Assembly (NCBI RefSeq): GCF_019278525.1
Contig: NZ_CP058986.1
Location: 620,001 to 684,000, forward strand
Source of the DNA: Polaribacter sp. HaHaR_3_91
GTDB lineage: Bacteria > Bacteroidota > Bacteroidia > Flavobacteriales > Flavobacteriaceae
DNA length: 64,000 bases
Direction of reading: 5' to 3'
Part shown: one piece after another, positions 55,883-64,000 of the stretch
How positions within the stretch are numbered: position 1 is the stretch's first letter
Layout of the letters: the number at the start of each line of letters is the position of its first letter
Made by a program: the position numbers and the translations under genes
The notes under the pieces: generated by a model
What the model was told of the DNA's origin: nothing
The model's database searches: none
What the model saw: only the letters and a program-made list of their open reading frames with translations

Positions 55883-56140
55883 ATGATGGAAAACAATAAA
55901 AACGAAATTTTAGAAAAACATTGTTACACCGAATTGGTATATCAACGGATAAATAAAAAGTTAAAAATAGCTTTATCTAAGGATGAAACTGAGAATTTCA
56001 TCAGAAAGGTTTTAGAAGAAACAGTTATAGAAAACTACCTTAAAAAAGGAAAGAATTTTTATATTTCTAATAAAGATTATAATGTTAGAATTACTGTAAA
56101 TTCTAATACTTTTAGAATTATTACGGTAGATAGAATTTAA
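55883..56140 (+). CDS. DUF3781-family small protein
   Basis: The 85-residue protein matches the DUF3781 pattern: CYTELVYQRINKKLKIAL, KKGKNFYISNKDYNVRITVN and SNTFRIITVDRI at the end. No function is known. It sits between the YjbR gene and the folate ligase with 9- and 19-base gaps, so it is likely in one operon. Confidence 0.75.
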   Translation: MMENNKNEILEKHCYTELVYQRINKKLKIALSKDETENFIRKVLEETVIENYLKKGKNFYISNKDYNVRITVNSNTFRIITVDRI

Positions 56141-56159
56141 AATATAGAATTTTTCAATA

Positions 56160-56708
56160 ATGAAAAAGCAAGAACTTAGAAAGATTTACAAACAGAAACG
56201 AAACGATTTAACTGAAAGTCAAATTCAAGAATTTCAAGAAAATATCTACGAACAAATTTACGATTTAGAAATTGTTGGTATTAGAAATGTACACATGTTT
56301 TTGTCTCTCACAAAGTTTAAAGAAATAGAAACACAACCAATTATTAATTACTTCAGAAGCATAAAAAAACGAATTGTGGTTAGTAAATCTAACTTAGTAA
56401 ACAACACACTTTCTCATTTCTATTTAGAAGAAGATACGGTCTTAGAACAAAATAAATACGGAGTTCCAGAACCTGTAAATGCAGAACCTGTAAATGAAAA
56501 GGAACTAGATCTTATTTTTGTTCCGTTGTTAATTTCTGATGAATTAAATTACCGAGTTGGTTACGGAAAAGGATTTTACGATCGTTTTTTATCCAACTGT
56601 AAAGAGGACGCAAAATTTATTGGACTCAATTATTTTAAGCCCATTTATCAAATTGAAGATTCTAACGATTTTGATATTCCGCTACATCAAGTAATCTATC
56701 CTAAATAA
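56160..56708 (+). CDS. 5-formyltetrahydrofolate cyclo-ligase
   Basis: The 182-residue enzyme returns 5-formyl-THF to the folate pool using ATP. Features: MKKQELRKIYKQKRNDLTE, the substrate-loop EQNKYGVPEPVNAEP, DLIFVPLLISDELNYRVGYG and GKGFYDRFL. It is the last of three closely spaced small genes. Confidence 0.92.
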   Translation: MKKQELRKIYKQKRNDLTESQIQEFQENIYEQIYDLEIVGIRNVHMFLSLTKFKEIETQPIINYFRSIKKRIVVSKSNLVNNTLSHFYLEEDTVLEQNKYGVPEPVNAEPVNEKELDLIFVPLLISDELNYRVGYGKGFYDRFLSNCKEDAKFIGLNYFKPIYQIEDSNDFDIPLHQVIYPK

Positions 56709-56732
56709 ACTTTAAATCGCCTTTAATTCTTT

Positions 56733-56740
56733 GTAAATTT
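56733..56740 (+). promoter_or_regulatory. -7 promoter box of ade
   Basis: TAAATTTG is an exact TAnnTTTG match 21 bases before the ade ATG. Confidence 0.6.
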
Positions 56741-56760
56741 GTTTTAGAAATAGAAAGCAA

Positions 56761-58383
56761 ATGATTGTACAAGGAAACATAGTTGATATACAGAATAAAA
56801 GAATTTACAAAGGAGAAATTGAAGTTGTGAACGGAAAAATTTCGTCTGTAAAAGAAGTAAATCATAACCAAGAAAACTACATTTTACCCGGTTTTATAGA
56901 TGCACATATTCACATAGAAAGCTCTATGTTGGTTCCTTCGGAATTTGCTAAAATTGCAGTAAAACACGGTACAGTTGCAACGGTTTCTGACCCGCATGAA
57001 ATTGCCAATGTTTTAGGTGTAAAAGGAGTTGAGTTTATGATTGAAAACGGAAAGAAAGTCCCGTTAAAATTCAATTTTGGTGCGCCAAGTTGTGTGCCAG
57101 CAACGTCTTTTGAAAGTGCCGGAGCAATAATAGATGCTGATGATATTAAATTAATGATGGAAAACCCAGACATTAAATATCTGGCGGAAATGATGAATTA
57201 TCCCGGTGTTTTATTTGATGATGCTGAGGTTTTAGCTAAGATTCAACATGCTAAAAATAACAACAAACCCATTGATGGTCATGCGCCAGGTTTAAGAGGT
57301 GATGATGCTACCAAATATATTGCTGCCGGAATTTCTACAGATCATGAGTGTTTTTCTTTTGATGAAGCTTTAGAGAAGTTACAGAAAGGAATGAAAGTAA
57401 TTATTAGAGAAGGTTCTGCTGCCAAAAACTTCGAAGCTTTAATCGATTTATTACCAGAGCATTTCGAAAATATAATGTTTTGTTCAGATGATAAACACCC
57501 AGATGATTTATTGCTTGGACATATCAATCAACTTTGTGAAAGAGCAGTTGCAAAAGGAATTGATGTTTTTAAAGTCTTGCAAGCAGCATGTGTAAATCCT
57601 GTAAAACATTATAGGTTAGATGTTGGACTTTTAGAAGAAGGCGACGATGCAGATTTTGTAGTAGTTGATAGTTTAGAAAAGTTCAATGTTTTAGAAACCT
57701 ATATAAACGGAGAATTAGTTGCTAAAAATGATAAATCTTTTGTAAAACAGGTAGATTTTGAAGTATTGAATAACTTTAATACGGATAAAAAAGAAGTTAC
57801 TGATTTTAGATTTGAATCTTCATCAGAAAAAATTAGAGTAATTGAAGCTTTAGATGGCGAATTGGTTACCAATCAAATTGAAGCAGATGCTTTAATTGTT
57901 GATGGGAATTTAGTTTCAAACACAGAAACTGATATTTTAAAAATGACCGTTGTTAATCGTTATCAGAATGATGCTCCAGCAATTGCTTTTATTAAAAACT
58001 TCGGAATAAAAGAAGGAGCTATTGCAAGTTCTGTTGGGCACGATTCTCATAATATTATTGCCATCGGAGTTTCTGACGAAGCAATTTGCAAAGCGGTAAA
58101 TTTAATTATCGAAAATAGCGGTGGAGTTTGTGCTGTAACTGATACGGAAGAAAAAATAGTTTCTTTACCAGTCGCAGGAATAATGTCTGATAAGCCAGCT
58201 GAGGTTATCGGTAAAGCGTATGCAGAACTAGATACAATGGCAAAAGAAATGGGTAGTAAATTAAGAGCGCCTTATATGAGTTTGTCTTTTATGGCTTTGT
58301 TGGTAATTCCTGCTTTAAAGTTGTCTGACAAAGGTTTGTTTGATGGAAGTACTTTTAAATTTACTTCTTTAGAGGTTTTTTAA
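56761..58383 (+). CDS. ade: Adenine deaminase
   Basis: The 540-residue amidohydrolase converts adenine to hypoxanthine. Features: the metal histidines in [43 protein letters not shown], the Asp in [13 protein letters not shown], and the C-terminal domain with [16 protein letters not shown]. It stands alone with its own promoter. Confidence 0.95.
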   Translation: MIVQGNIVDIQNKRIYKGEIEVVNGKISSVKEVNHNQENYILPGFIDAHIHIESSMLVPSEFAKIAVKHGTVATVSDPHEIANVLGVKGVEFMIENGKKVPLKFNFGAPSCVPATSFESAGAIIDADDIKLMMENPDIKYLAEMMNYPGVLFDDAEVLAKIQHAKNNNKPIDGHAPGLRGDDATKYIAAGISTDHECFSFDEALEKLQKGMKVIIREGSAAKNFEALIDLLPEHFENIMFCSDDKHPDDLLLGHINQLCERAVAKGIDVFKVLQAACVNPVKHYRLDVGLLEEGDDADFVVVDSLEKFNVLETYINGELVAKNDKSFVKQVDFEVLNNFNTDKKEVTDFRFESSSEKIRVIEALDGELVTNQIEADALIVDGNLVSNTETDILKMTVVNRYQNDAPAIAFIKNFGIKEGAIASSVGHDSHNIIAIGVSDEAICKAVNLIIENSGGVCAVTDTEEKIVSLPVAGIMSDKPAEVIGKAYAELDTMAKEMGSKLRAPYMSLSFMALLVIPALKLSDKGLFDGSTFKFTSLEVF

Positions 58384-58428
58384 GAGTTTCAAAATAACAA
58401 GTTTTAAAGTAATAAAGTTTTTAAGCCT

Positions 58429-58521
58429 AATTGTCATTTCGACTATAGGAGAAATCTCATAAGGTTGCTCAGTTTTGGGTTATCAATGTTATGTAACTTC
58501 TCATTCTTAGAAGTGACAATT
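58429..58521. repeat. Intergenic palindromic element, family A, distant copy
   Basis: The ends aattgtcattt and aagtgacaatt are inverted copies with one mismatch. The inner word gaaatctcataa matches the copies at 454-799. Confidence 0.7.
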
Positions 58522-58551
58522 TGTTTGGTATTAGCAATACGTATGCAAACA

Positions 58552-58640
58552 AGTCTAGCCCTGATTGAAGCAATTGTTTGAGCTCTTTTTTATTCCTTTT
58601 TAGGATAAAAAAAGCGAGTGTGAAAAGCAGGAAATAGCTT
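58552..58640 (-). repeat. Dispersed element, family B
   Basis: It reads agtctagccctgattgaagc onward to gaaaagcaggaaatagctt, the reverse complement of the elements at 27692 and 49311. Confidence 0.8.
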
Positions 58641-58717
58641 CACGTTAAAATTTTATCAAATTCTTAATTTAATGCTCACTTCTTTGGTTTTTAATTAGCT
58701 TTTTTCGTTAAAATATG

Positions 58718-58725
58718 TACATTTG
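58718..58725 (+). promoter_or_regulatory. -7 promoter box of the phnA-type gene
   Basis: TACATTTG is an exact TAnnTTTG match 18 bases before the ATG at 58743. Confidence 0.65.
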
Positions 58726-58742
58726 TACAACAAAAATAAATT

Positions 58743-59339
58743 ATGAGTTTACAAGAAGATTTAGAAAATAGAAGTGGAAATAAATGCGAATTATGTACAT
58801 CAACAACCAATTTATCAATTTATGATGTAAAGCCAACAATTACTGGTGGAGGTGGAGTAGATGGTAGCGTATTGGCTTGTGAAACTTGTATTACTCAAAT
58901 AGAGAATCCAGAAGAAACAGATGCAAATCACTGGCGTTGTTTAAACGATTCTATGTGGAGTGAATATAGAGGTGTAAAAGTGGTTGCGTGGAGAATGTTG
59001 TCTCGTTTAAGAGCAGAAGGTTGGCCACAAGACTTGCTAGACATGATGTATTTAGAAGATGATGATTTACGTTTTGCTAAAGAATCTGGAGATCATTTAG
59101 ATGATAGTGAAAAAATAATTCATAGAGATGCGAACGGTGCAATCTTAGAGGCTGGAGATTCTGTGGTTTTAATTAAAGATTTAAAAGTAAAAGGATCTAG
59201 TATGGTTGCTAAGCAAGGAACTGCGGTACGTAGAATTTCTTTAGATCATGAAAATGCTAAGTTTATAGAAGGTAAAGTAGGACCAACTCAAATTGTAATT
59301 ATTACAGATTACGTTAAAAAGATGGCAGAAAAAGAGTAA
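58743..59339 (+). CDS. PhnA-domain zinc-ribbon protein
   Basis: The 198-residue protein has two Cys pairs in an N-terminal zinc ribbon (GNKCELCTS and LACETCITQ) and a C-terminal PhnA/SH3-like domain (GDSVVLIKDLKVKGSS, VRRISLDHENAKFIEGK). PhnA-type proteins were first noted near phosphonate genes, but the family (YjdM) has no proven role in phosphonate breakdown, and no phn genes are near. Its role is therefore open. Confidence 0.88.
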   Translation: MSLQEDLENRSGNKCELCTSTTNLSIYDVKPTITGGGGVDGSVLACETCITQIENPEETDANHWRCLNDSMWSEYRGVKVVAWRMLSRLRAEGWPQDLLDMMYLEDDDLRFAKESGDHLDDSEKIIHRDANGAILEAGDSVVLIKDLKVKGSSMVAKQGTAVRRISLDHENAKFIEGKVGPTQIVIITDYVKKMAEKE

Positions 59340-59370
59340 TCTTCTGTTATTTTTAGCGCAGTAGAGTAGT

Positions 59371-59453
59371 TGGGCGTTTCCTTTCAGGTCGCGCTTTTCA
59401 CTGTATCTTTTTTCTAAAAAGAAAAAAGGATGCCGTTTCAATCGCTAACGCGC
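59371..59453 (+). repeat. Family B variant element
   Basis: It reads gggcgtttcctttcaggtcg, then cttttcactgtatctttttt, a short A/T hairpin, and ggatgccgtttcaatcgcta. The two inner words match the split element at 827-990 read on the minus strand, but the ends differ from the other family B copies. Confidence 0.6.
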
Positions 59454-59516
59454 ATATTTGCTAATAAATTGAGTTTAAATTTTCTTATTTACAATTTTAA
59501 GAAATTAGACCTTTAC

Positions 59517-59551
59517 ATAAAAAAAACCTCGATGTATCGAGGTTTTTTTTT
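59517..59551. terminator. Bidirectional terminator-like hairpin
   Basis: An 11-base stem (aaaacctcgat / atcgaggtttt) has runs of A before and T after. It may serve phnA, 180 bases upstream, or the old gene on the minus strand. Confidence 0.7.
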
Positions 59552-59571
59552 ATGTCTATATTATGCTAACT

Positions 59572-59710
59572 TTAGTTCTTTTTACTAATTATATATACAG
59601 CACCAGAACCCTCTTTATTCTTTTTTATATTTACACTTTTTATAGTAGTTGGTATTATTTATTCCATTTCTTTTTTAGAAATAGTTTTTTTGTCTAAGAA
59701 ATATAATGCC
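59572..59710 (-). pseudogene. Fragment of a TonB-plug-like protein, interrupted by TAA
   Basis: On the minus strand one frame reads ALYFLDKKTISKKEME, then TAA (59659-59661), then IIPTTIKSVNIKKNKEGSGA and VYIISKKN, ending at TAA 59572-59574. This resembles the tail of plug-like domains in Bacteroidota (LDGK.I...ME.I.P..IKS+NV.K......VYI..K). The upstream part of the gene is missing, cut next to the terminator of the dipeptidase gene. A single A-to-T change of a Lys codon would explain the internal stop. Confidence 0.45.
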
Positions 59711-59744
59711 AAAAAAAAATCCGTTCATTGCTGAACGGATTAAT
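59711..59744 (-). terminator. Rho-independent terminator after the M20 dipeptidase gene
   Basis: A ten-base stem (aatccgttca / tgaacggatt) with a four-base loop has a run of T on the minus strand. Confidence 0.88.
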
Positions 59745-59748
59745 TATT

Positions 59749-61137
59749 TTATTTAGACATCTCTGTAAAATATTTATAGAAATAAGGTATTGTTTCAATC
59801 CCTTTTAGGTAATTCCACACCCCAAAATGTTCGTTTGGTGAGTGAATGGCATCAGAATCTAAACCGAAGCCCATTAAAATAGTCTTGCTTTTTAAATGTT
59901 GCTCAAATAGGGCGACAATTGGGATACTACCACCGCTTCTTTGAGGAATAGGTGTTTTTCCAAAGCTAGTTTCGTATGCTTTACTTGCAGCTTTATACGC
60001 AATATTGTCTATTGGAGTTACATATCCTTGTCCACCATGATGGGGTTTTACAAGAACTGTTACTGATTTAGGAGCAATGCTTTCGAAATGTTTTTTGAAG
60101 AGTTCTGTAATTTCTTTCCAATCTTGATTTGGCACCAAACGCATAGAAATTTTAGCGAATGCTTTACTAGCAATTACCGTTTTTGCGCCTTCGCCAATGT
60201 AACCACCCCAAATTCCGTTTACGTCTAAAGTTGGTCTAATTGCGTTGCGCTCGTTGGTAGAATAACCTGCTTCCCCATGAACATCGTCAATTTTTAAAGC
60301 ATCCTTATATTTCTCTAAAGAAAAAGGAGCTTTTGCCATTTCTGCTCTTTCTTCGGTAGATAATTCTTCTACCTTATCGTAAAAACCAGGAATGGTAATG
60401 TGGTTGTTTTCATCATGTAAAGAGGCAATCATTTTGGTTAAAATATTGATAGGATTTGCAACTGCGCCTCCGTATAAACCAGAATGTAAATCTCTGTTTG
60501 GTCCTGTAACTTCTACTTCTACATAACTTAAACCACGTAAACCTGTTGTAATTGAAGGAATGTCATTCGCAATCATTCCGGTATCTGAAATTAAGATTAC
60601 ATCATTGGCTAGTTTTTCTGTGTTTCTTGGTACAAACCAAGCCAAACTTTCAGATCCAACTTCTTCTTCACCTTCAATCATAAACTTTACGTTACAAGGT
60701 AGGTTTCCGGTAGAGGTCATGTATTCTAATGCTTTTACATGCATATACATCTGTCCTTTATCGTCACAAGCACCTCTTGCAAAAATGGCTCCTTCTGGAT
60801 GAATTTCTGTATTTTTAATCACTGGCTCAAATGGAGGAGAGGTCCAAAGTTCTATAGGATCTGCTGGTTGAACATCATAATGACCATAAACTAATACAGT
60901 TGGTAAGTTCTTATCTATGATTTTTTCTCCGTAAATAATAGGATATCCTGGAGTTTCGCACATTTCTACGTTGTCGCAACCTGCTTTTTTTAAACTTTCT
61001 AAAACAAAATCAGCCGTTAGTAAAACGTCTTTCTTATAAGCCGAATCTGCACTTACAGAAGGGATTTTAAGCAGTTCTATGAGTTCGTTTAAGAAGCGTT
61101 GTTTGTTGTCTTTTATGTAAGATTGAATAGTATTCAT
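59749..61137 (-). CDS. M20-family metallopeptidase (dipeptidase)
   Basis: The 462-residue protein shows the M20 metal-binding motifs: VYGHYDVQPADP, RGACDDKGQMYMH, the catalytic Glu pair in MIEGEEEVGSES, the Asp in VILISDTGM, and the late His in SDAIHSPNEHFGVW. A dimerisation domain is inserted (about 200-330). No signal peptide is present, so it probably cleaves dipeptides in the cytosol. Confidence 0.93.
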   Translation of the reverse strand: MNTIQSYIKDNKQRFLNELIELLKIPSVSADSAYKKDVLLTADFVLESLKKAGCDNVEMCETPGYPIIYGEKIIDKNLPTVLVYGHYDVQPADPIELWTSPPFEPVIKNTEIHPEGAIFARGACDDKGQMYMHVKALEYMTSTGNLPCNVKFMIEGEEEVGSESLAWFVPRNTEKLANDVILISDTGMIANDIPSITTGLRGLSYVEVEVTGPNRDLHSGLYGGAVANPINILTKMIASLHDENNHITIPGFYDKVEELSTEERAEMAKAPFSLEKYKDALKIDDVHGEAGYSTNERNAIRPTLDVNGIWGGYIGEGAKTVIASKAFAKISMRLVPNQDWKEITELFKKHFESIAPKSVTVLVKPHHGGQGYVTPIDNIAYKAASKAYETSFGKTPIPQRSGGSIPIVALFEQHLKSKTILMGFGLDSDAIHSPNEHFGVWNYLKGIETIPYFYKYFTEMSK

Positions 61138-61160
61138 AAAATATATTTTTATTTCTTCAT

Positions 61161-61168
61161 CAAAAGTA
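61161..61168 (-). promoter_or_regulatory. -7 promoter box of the M20 dipeptidase gene
   Basis: The minus strand reads TACTTTTG, an exact TAnnTTTG match 24 bases before the ATG at 61137. Confidence 0.6.
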
Positions 61169-61188
61169 GAAAAATTATTATGAACTGC

Positions 61189-61218
61189 TTTGCAGTTTGC
61201 AAGGAATGTTTATATTTG
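61189..61218 (+). promoter_or_regulatory. Promoter of the tRNA-Leu gene
   Basis: TTTG at 61189-61192 is followed after 18 bases by TATATTTG (61211-61218). Transcription would start about 20 bases before the mature tRNA. Confidence 0.7.
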
Positions 61219-61242
61219 CAGCCCAATTAAATTGGAAAAGTT

Positions 61243-61324
61243 GCAGGCGTGGTGGAATTGGTAGACACGCTAGACTTAGGATCTAGTGCCGCGAGGTGTG
61301 AGAGTTCGAGTCTCTCCGCCTGTA
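61243..61324 (+). tRNA. tRNA-Leu, anticodon UAG
   Basis: The 82-base cloverleaf has acceptor arms GCAGGCG and CGCCTGT (one G-U pair), a D loop with AATTGGTAGAC, anticodon loop CTTAGGA, a long variable arm as in all Leu tRNAs, and T loop GTTCGAGTC. The discriminator base is A, as expected for Leu. CCA is not encoded. Confidence 0.96.
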
Positions 61325-61328
61325 CAAT

Positions 61329-61369
61329 TAACCCTCTAATCGTTTGATTTAGAGGGTTTTCTTTTTTTA
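61329..61369 (+). terminator. Rho-independent terminator after tRNA-Leu
   Basis: The stem aaccctctaa / ttagagggtt with an inner loop is followed by a T run. Confidence 0.85.
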
Positions 61370-61434
61370 GGTGTCAAACAGATGAAGTTGAGGATTTGGA
61401 GATAAGTTTAAAACCTGATAATAATTTTAAAGAT

Positions 61435-62004
61435 TTATCTTTTGAAAAAAAGATCTATGAAAAAAAGGTGAAAATTTTCCTTTTCAAAACCTTTGCGTAT
61501 TTTTTTAAATGCAATACTCATTTGTGATTCCACTGTTTTTATAGAAATTCCCTTAATTTTTGCTATTTCTTGATATTTAATGCCTTTAATCTTATTCATT
61601 TCAAGAATTTGTCTGCATTTAGGGGGTAAGGACTCTATAATTAAATTCATCTTTTTTACCCGATCTTCAAGGGCTTCATTATCTTGATCAATCCGATCTC
61701 TTAAAGCATTTTCGTATACGAGATCTAATAAGTTATTCTGTTTTTTATCTTTATTAATACTATCAATAAATCGATTGTAAGCAATGCTATATAAATAGTT
61801 TCTTGGAGATTTGTTTATGTCTAATTTCTCTTTATTATTCCATAAATCTATAAAGGCTTGCTGTACAATGTCTTCAGAGTTCATTTTATCATGAGAATAA
61901 GTGCAGATGTATGCTACTAACCTGTCATAATATAGGTTAAATATATATTTAAAGGCGTTTTCGTCACCATCTTTTACCCTTTCTGTTGCTTCTAATTCAT
62001 TCAT
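61435..62004 (-). CDS. FecI-type ECF sigma factor
   Basis: The protein is about 189 residues from ATG 62004 (MNELEATERVKDGDENAFKY). Region 2 is IFNLYYDRLVAYICTYSHDK, SEDIVQQAFIDLWNN; region 4 is LPPKCRQILEMNKIKGIKYQ, EIAKIKGISIKTVESQ. It would be released by the FecR-type anti-sigma factor encoded divergently and would activate the SusC-type receptor locus. The frame is open to 62121, but that part is not like the family. Confidence 0.92.
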   Translation of the reverse strand: MNELEATERVKDGDENAFKYIFNLYYDRLVAYICTYSHDKMNSEDIVQQAFIDLWNNKEKLDINKSPRNYLYSIAYNRFIDSINKDKKQNNLLDLVYENALRDRIDQDNEALEDRVKKMNLIIESLPPKCRQILEMNKIKGIKYQEIAKIKGISIKTVESQMSIAFKKIRKGFEKENFHLFFIDLFFKR

Positions 62005-62351
62005 ACTATAAATCTTAGTAATATTGATGAAATCATGAATTATTTTAGGCTTTTTATTGAAAATATTAACAATAATATAAACAAAAGCTTTAATAAGCAA
62101 TAAAAATTTATAAATATTCAATTTGTAATTTTAGTTTTCAATTCTAAAGTTGCAAGTATCTTACTGTAATAGATGTTGTTACTCTTTAAAAGACTAGGTG
62201 AAATAGTTTGAAAAAACGTTTTAATAAATATAAATTTTGTTATTTTTTTTGAATTAATCTCAATGAAATTAAAAAAACATTATTTTTTTTTAGGGGTTTT
62301 ACTTAAATAGTAAGTAATAATGTATGTAAACCCGTAATTAGGTATTAAATC
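62005..62351. other. Gap between the sigma factor and FecR genes
   Basis: It is very AT-rich with several T runs. No exact TAnnTTTG box stands in front of either gene, which would fit promoters read by the ECF sigma factor itself, but no ECF motif could be defined from a single example. Confidence 0.35.
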
Positions 62352-63488
62352 GTGAAAAAAATTATAACGAAATTTATTGCAAATACGATAACAAAAGATG
62401 AATTGAATCTTTTGTATAAGTGGTTAGAAAATGTAGATAATCAATCTAAGTTTGAAAAATACATTTTAGATTATCATGATTTAAATATGGCTACACTTAA
62501 GAATGATGTATACAGAGCTTATGAAAATGTAAAAAAGGGTATCGACAAAGAAAAAAATACTGTAAAGGTGCTTCTGTTATATAGAAGAAATTTTGTGAAA
62601 TATGCAGCAGCAATCTTAGTGTTAATTTCTTTTAGTTTTTTCTATTTAACCAAAAATACTTTTAATAAAAGTAATGAAGTGTCTATAAGCCCTGGTACAG
62701 ATAAAGCAACGTTAACGTTAGCAGATGGTTCTCAAATTATTTTAGATAGTGTAGTAAATTATCAAGATATAAAAATTAGTAGTACTGCTAAAGAAATTAT
62801 ATACAAAGCTGCTGAAACTAAAGCAAAAATAATTGAATATAATTATTTAACCATACCAAGTGGTGGGCAATACCATGTTGTACTTTCAGATGAAACAGAG
62901 GTTTGGTTAAATTCAGAATCTCAATTAAAATACCCTGTAAACTTTTTAAAAGACAAGCCTAGAGTTGTAGAGTTGGTTTATGGGGAAGCTTATTTTGAGG
63001 TATCACCAAGTACAAATCACCAAGGAACTAAATTTAATGTAGTTAATAGAAGTCAAACTATAGAGGTTTTAGGTACAAAGTTTAATATTAAAGCGTATAA
63101 AGATGAGGCTAATGTTTCTACTACATTAGTTGAGGGAAGTGTTTCTGTAACTACTAAATTTGATCGTAAATTATTAACTCCAAATCAAAAATCTATTTTT
63201 AGTAAAGAAGATAATCAATTAGTTATTCACCAAGTAGAAGCTAATAGTGAAATAGCTTGGATACATGGTGCATTTGTTTTTAAGAAAAAAACATTAAAAG
63301 ACATTTCAAAAGTATTATCTCGTTGGTACGATGTAGATTTTGAGTTTTCAAATGATGATATAGCTAACCAAAAATTTAATGGAGATTTAAATAAAAATCA
63401 AAACCTAGAATCTATTTTATTGTTAATACAAAATACAAATAAAATAAAGTCTTATGAAATTAAAAATAAATCAGTTTTACTGAAATAA
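62352..63488 (+). CDS. FecR-family anti-sigma factor
   Basis: The 378-residue protein starts at GTG. It has an N-terminal cytosolic sigma-binding region (about 1-80), one membrane helix (YAAAILVLISFSFFYL), a FecR periplasmic domain (SPGTDKATLTLADGSQIILD, SGGQYHVVLSDETEVWLNSE, VELVYGEAYFEV, VLGTKFNIKAY) and a C-terminal DUF4974 domain (KTLKDISKVLSRWYDVDFEF). It senses the STN domain of the receptor encoded just downstream. Confidence 0.93.
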   Translation: MKKIITKFIANTITKDELNLLYKWLENVDNQSKFEKYILDYHDLNMATLKNDVYRAYENVKKGIDKEKNTVKVLLLYRRNFVKYAAAILVLISFSFFYLTKNTFNKSNEVSISPGTDKATLTLADGSQIILDSVVNYQDIKISSTAKEIIYKAAETKAKIIEYNYLTIPSGGQYHVVLSDETEVWLNSESQLKYPVNFLKDKPRVVELVYGEAYFEVSPSTNHQGTKFNVVNRSQTIEVLGTKFNIKAYKDEANVSTTLVEGSVSVTTKFDRKLLTPNQKSIFSKEDNQLVIHQVEANSEIAWIHGAFVFKKKTLKDISKVLSRWYDVDFEFSNDDIANQKFNGDLNKNQNLESILLLIQNTNKIKSYEIKNKSVLLK

Positions 63489-63490
63489 AA

Positions 63491-63537
63491 AAGAGGGAAA
63501 AAATAGAAACATTGGACCGTGAATATTTTCCCCTCCT
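63491..63537 (+). promoter_or_regulatory. Hairpin between fecR and the SusC-type gene
   Basis: The stem gagggaaaa / ttttcccctc has a bulge and a loop of about 25 bases. It has no T run. It may damp read-through between anti-sigma and receptor genes or shape mRNA decay. Confidence 0.35.
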
Positions 63538-63588
63538 AAATTCAATTCAATCAATTAAATGTTTAACTAATCAAACTTATGCAAATTT

Positions 63589-64000
63589 ATGAAAATTAAT
63601 CCAACTAACAACCGTCCCATTTTTGGTAAGCGGCTATTAAAAATGATGATGAGAACACTAATCTTTACTTGTTGTTTTACAGTATTCAGTTTGTCTCCAG
63701 GAGATTTGTTGTCTCAGGATATCAACATTACTATTAATACAGATAAAATTGTTTCTGTTGATGAAGTTTTTAAGTTGATAAGTGATCAAACTGATTACAA
63801 TTTTATTTATTCTGAAGATTGCTTTGAGCAAATCTCAAAAGTATATCTGAAAAAAGGAAAAGTTAAGGTATCCAAACTTTTAGAAGATTGTATGACTTCA
63901 AACAATCTGAGTTTTATGATATCTGAGCAACACACTATTATAATTAAACAAGCCATTTCCGAAAAACAGCAAAACATTATTGTTTCTGGTTTTGTTACCG
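63589..64000 (+). CDS. SusC/RagA-type TonB-linked receptor, N-terminal part (runs off the window)
   Basis: The first 137 codons are present. There is a long basic N-terminus and a signal segment (MMMRTLIFTCCFTVFSLSPG), then an STN domain (about 45-115: VDEVFKLISDQTDYNFIYSE, VSKLLEDCMTSNNLSFMIS, HTIIIKQ), then the start of the carboxypeptidase-like domain (IIVSGFVT). The STN domain marks receptors that signal to a FecR anti-sigma factor. The barrel and any SusD lie beyond the window, so the substrate is unknown; glycans are likely. Confidence 0.88.
   Translation, partial: MKINPTNNRPIFGKRLLKMMMRTLIFTCCFTVFSLSPGDLLSQDINITINTDKIVSVDEVFKLISDQTDYNFIYSEDCFEQISKVYLKKGKVKVSKLLEDCMTSNNLSFMISEQHTIIIKQAISEKQQNIIVSGFVT

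Larger units (their letters stand above)
58384..58742. other. Gap between ade and phnA holding two repeats
   Basis: It contains a family A palindrome (58429-58521) and a family B element (58552-58640), then the phnA promoter. No frame or terminator was recognised between them. Confidence 0.6.
59340..59570. other. Gap after phnA with a family B variant and a hairpin
   Basis: It contains the family B variant (59371-59453) and a terminator-like hairpin (59517-59551), with a pseudogene fragment following at 59572. Confidence 0.55.

Noticed and set aside
58384..58742. Insertion sequence remnant
   Set aside because: Only short palindromes with no transposase frame are present; copies occur at several other intergenic sites, so these are small repeat elements.
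58743..59339. Phosphonate utilisation locus
   Set aside because: The PhnA-type protein stands alone; no phn transport or lyase genes are near.

Overview
The window looks like chromosomal DNA of a marine-type member of the Flavobacteriaceae (Bacteroidota), close in character to Polaribacter or Tenacibaculum. The genus is inferred from general gene content, not from a marker search. Support for the phylum: very AT-rich DNA; promoters of the Bacteroidota form TAnnTTTG with an upstream TTTG; almost no Shine-Dalgarno sequences; many TTG/GTG starts; and typical proteins (TSP3-repeat OmpA porin, PorT-like barrel, FecI/FecR plus an STN-type SusC, FtsX-like permease, a separate atpD-atpC pair). It is mostly an ordinary housekeeping region with no phage, plasmid, insertion sequence, CRISPR array or rRNA.

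Layout. 1-4.3 kb: the end of a MutS-family ATPase, a cluster of intergenic repeats and mfd. 4.7-12 kb: a small outer-membrane barrel, then a metal-uptake locus. There, a TonB-dependent receptor and a periplasmic thioredoxin diverge from a DtxR/MntR regulator, a membrane-anchored DtxR-FeoA fusion and FeoB. FeoB is cut in two by a single in-frame TAA. 12-24 kb: an AddA/RecB-like helicase-nuclease, the OmpA porin, atpD-atpC, a LuxR-type two-component system with two unknown envelope proteins, rbfA, a LolE-like permease and a lipoprotein. 24-33 kb: dusB, an EF-hand protein, lepA, a zinc metallopeptidase, an asparaginase and an ExbB-x-ExbD-ExbD-PorT cluster. 33-44 kb, mostly minus strand: rpoN, asnS, an RND/MMPL exporter and the translation series rplM-rpsI-rpsB-tsf-pyrH-frr. 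44-56 kb: a GH2 beta-galactosidase, ilvE, a DUF4920 lipoprotein, mnmD with an unlisted 43-residue membrane peptide, a glycosyltransferase with an LPG-synthase-like membrane protein, ruvC-hemW, a cyclase and corA. 56-64 kb: folate ligase, adenine deaminase, PhnA, an M20 dipeptidase, tRNA-Leu(UAG), and a FecI sigma / FecR anti-sigma pair leading into a SusC-type receptor that runs off the window.

The most notable system is the metal locus at 5.3-12 kb. A perfect 9-2-9 palindrome sits between, and upstream of, two divergent promoters. One operator could therefore control both the outer-membrane receptor and the inner-membrane Fe(II) transporter, with a second, membrane-tethered DtxR-FeoA protein made from the same operon. 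Other points of interest are several reading frames broken by single in-frame stops (feoB, a small membrane gene at 54.2 kb, a TonB-plug-like fragment at 59.6 kb), nested palindromic intergenic repeats, a hairpin in front of rpsB, and promoters placed so close to start codons that rbfA and rpoN are probably leaderless. All functional calls rest on motif recognition by eye; no database search was run.
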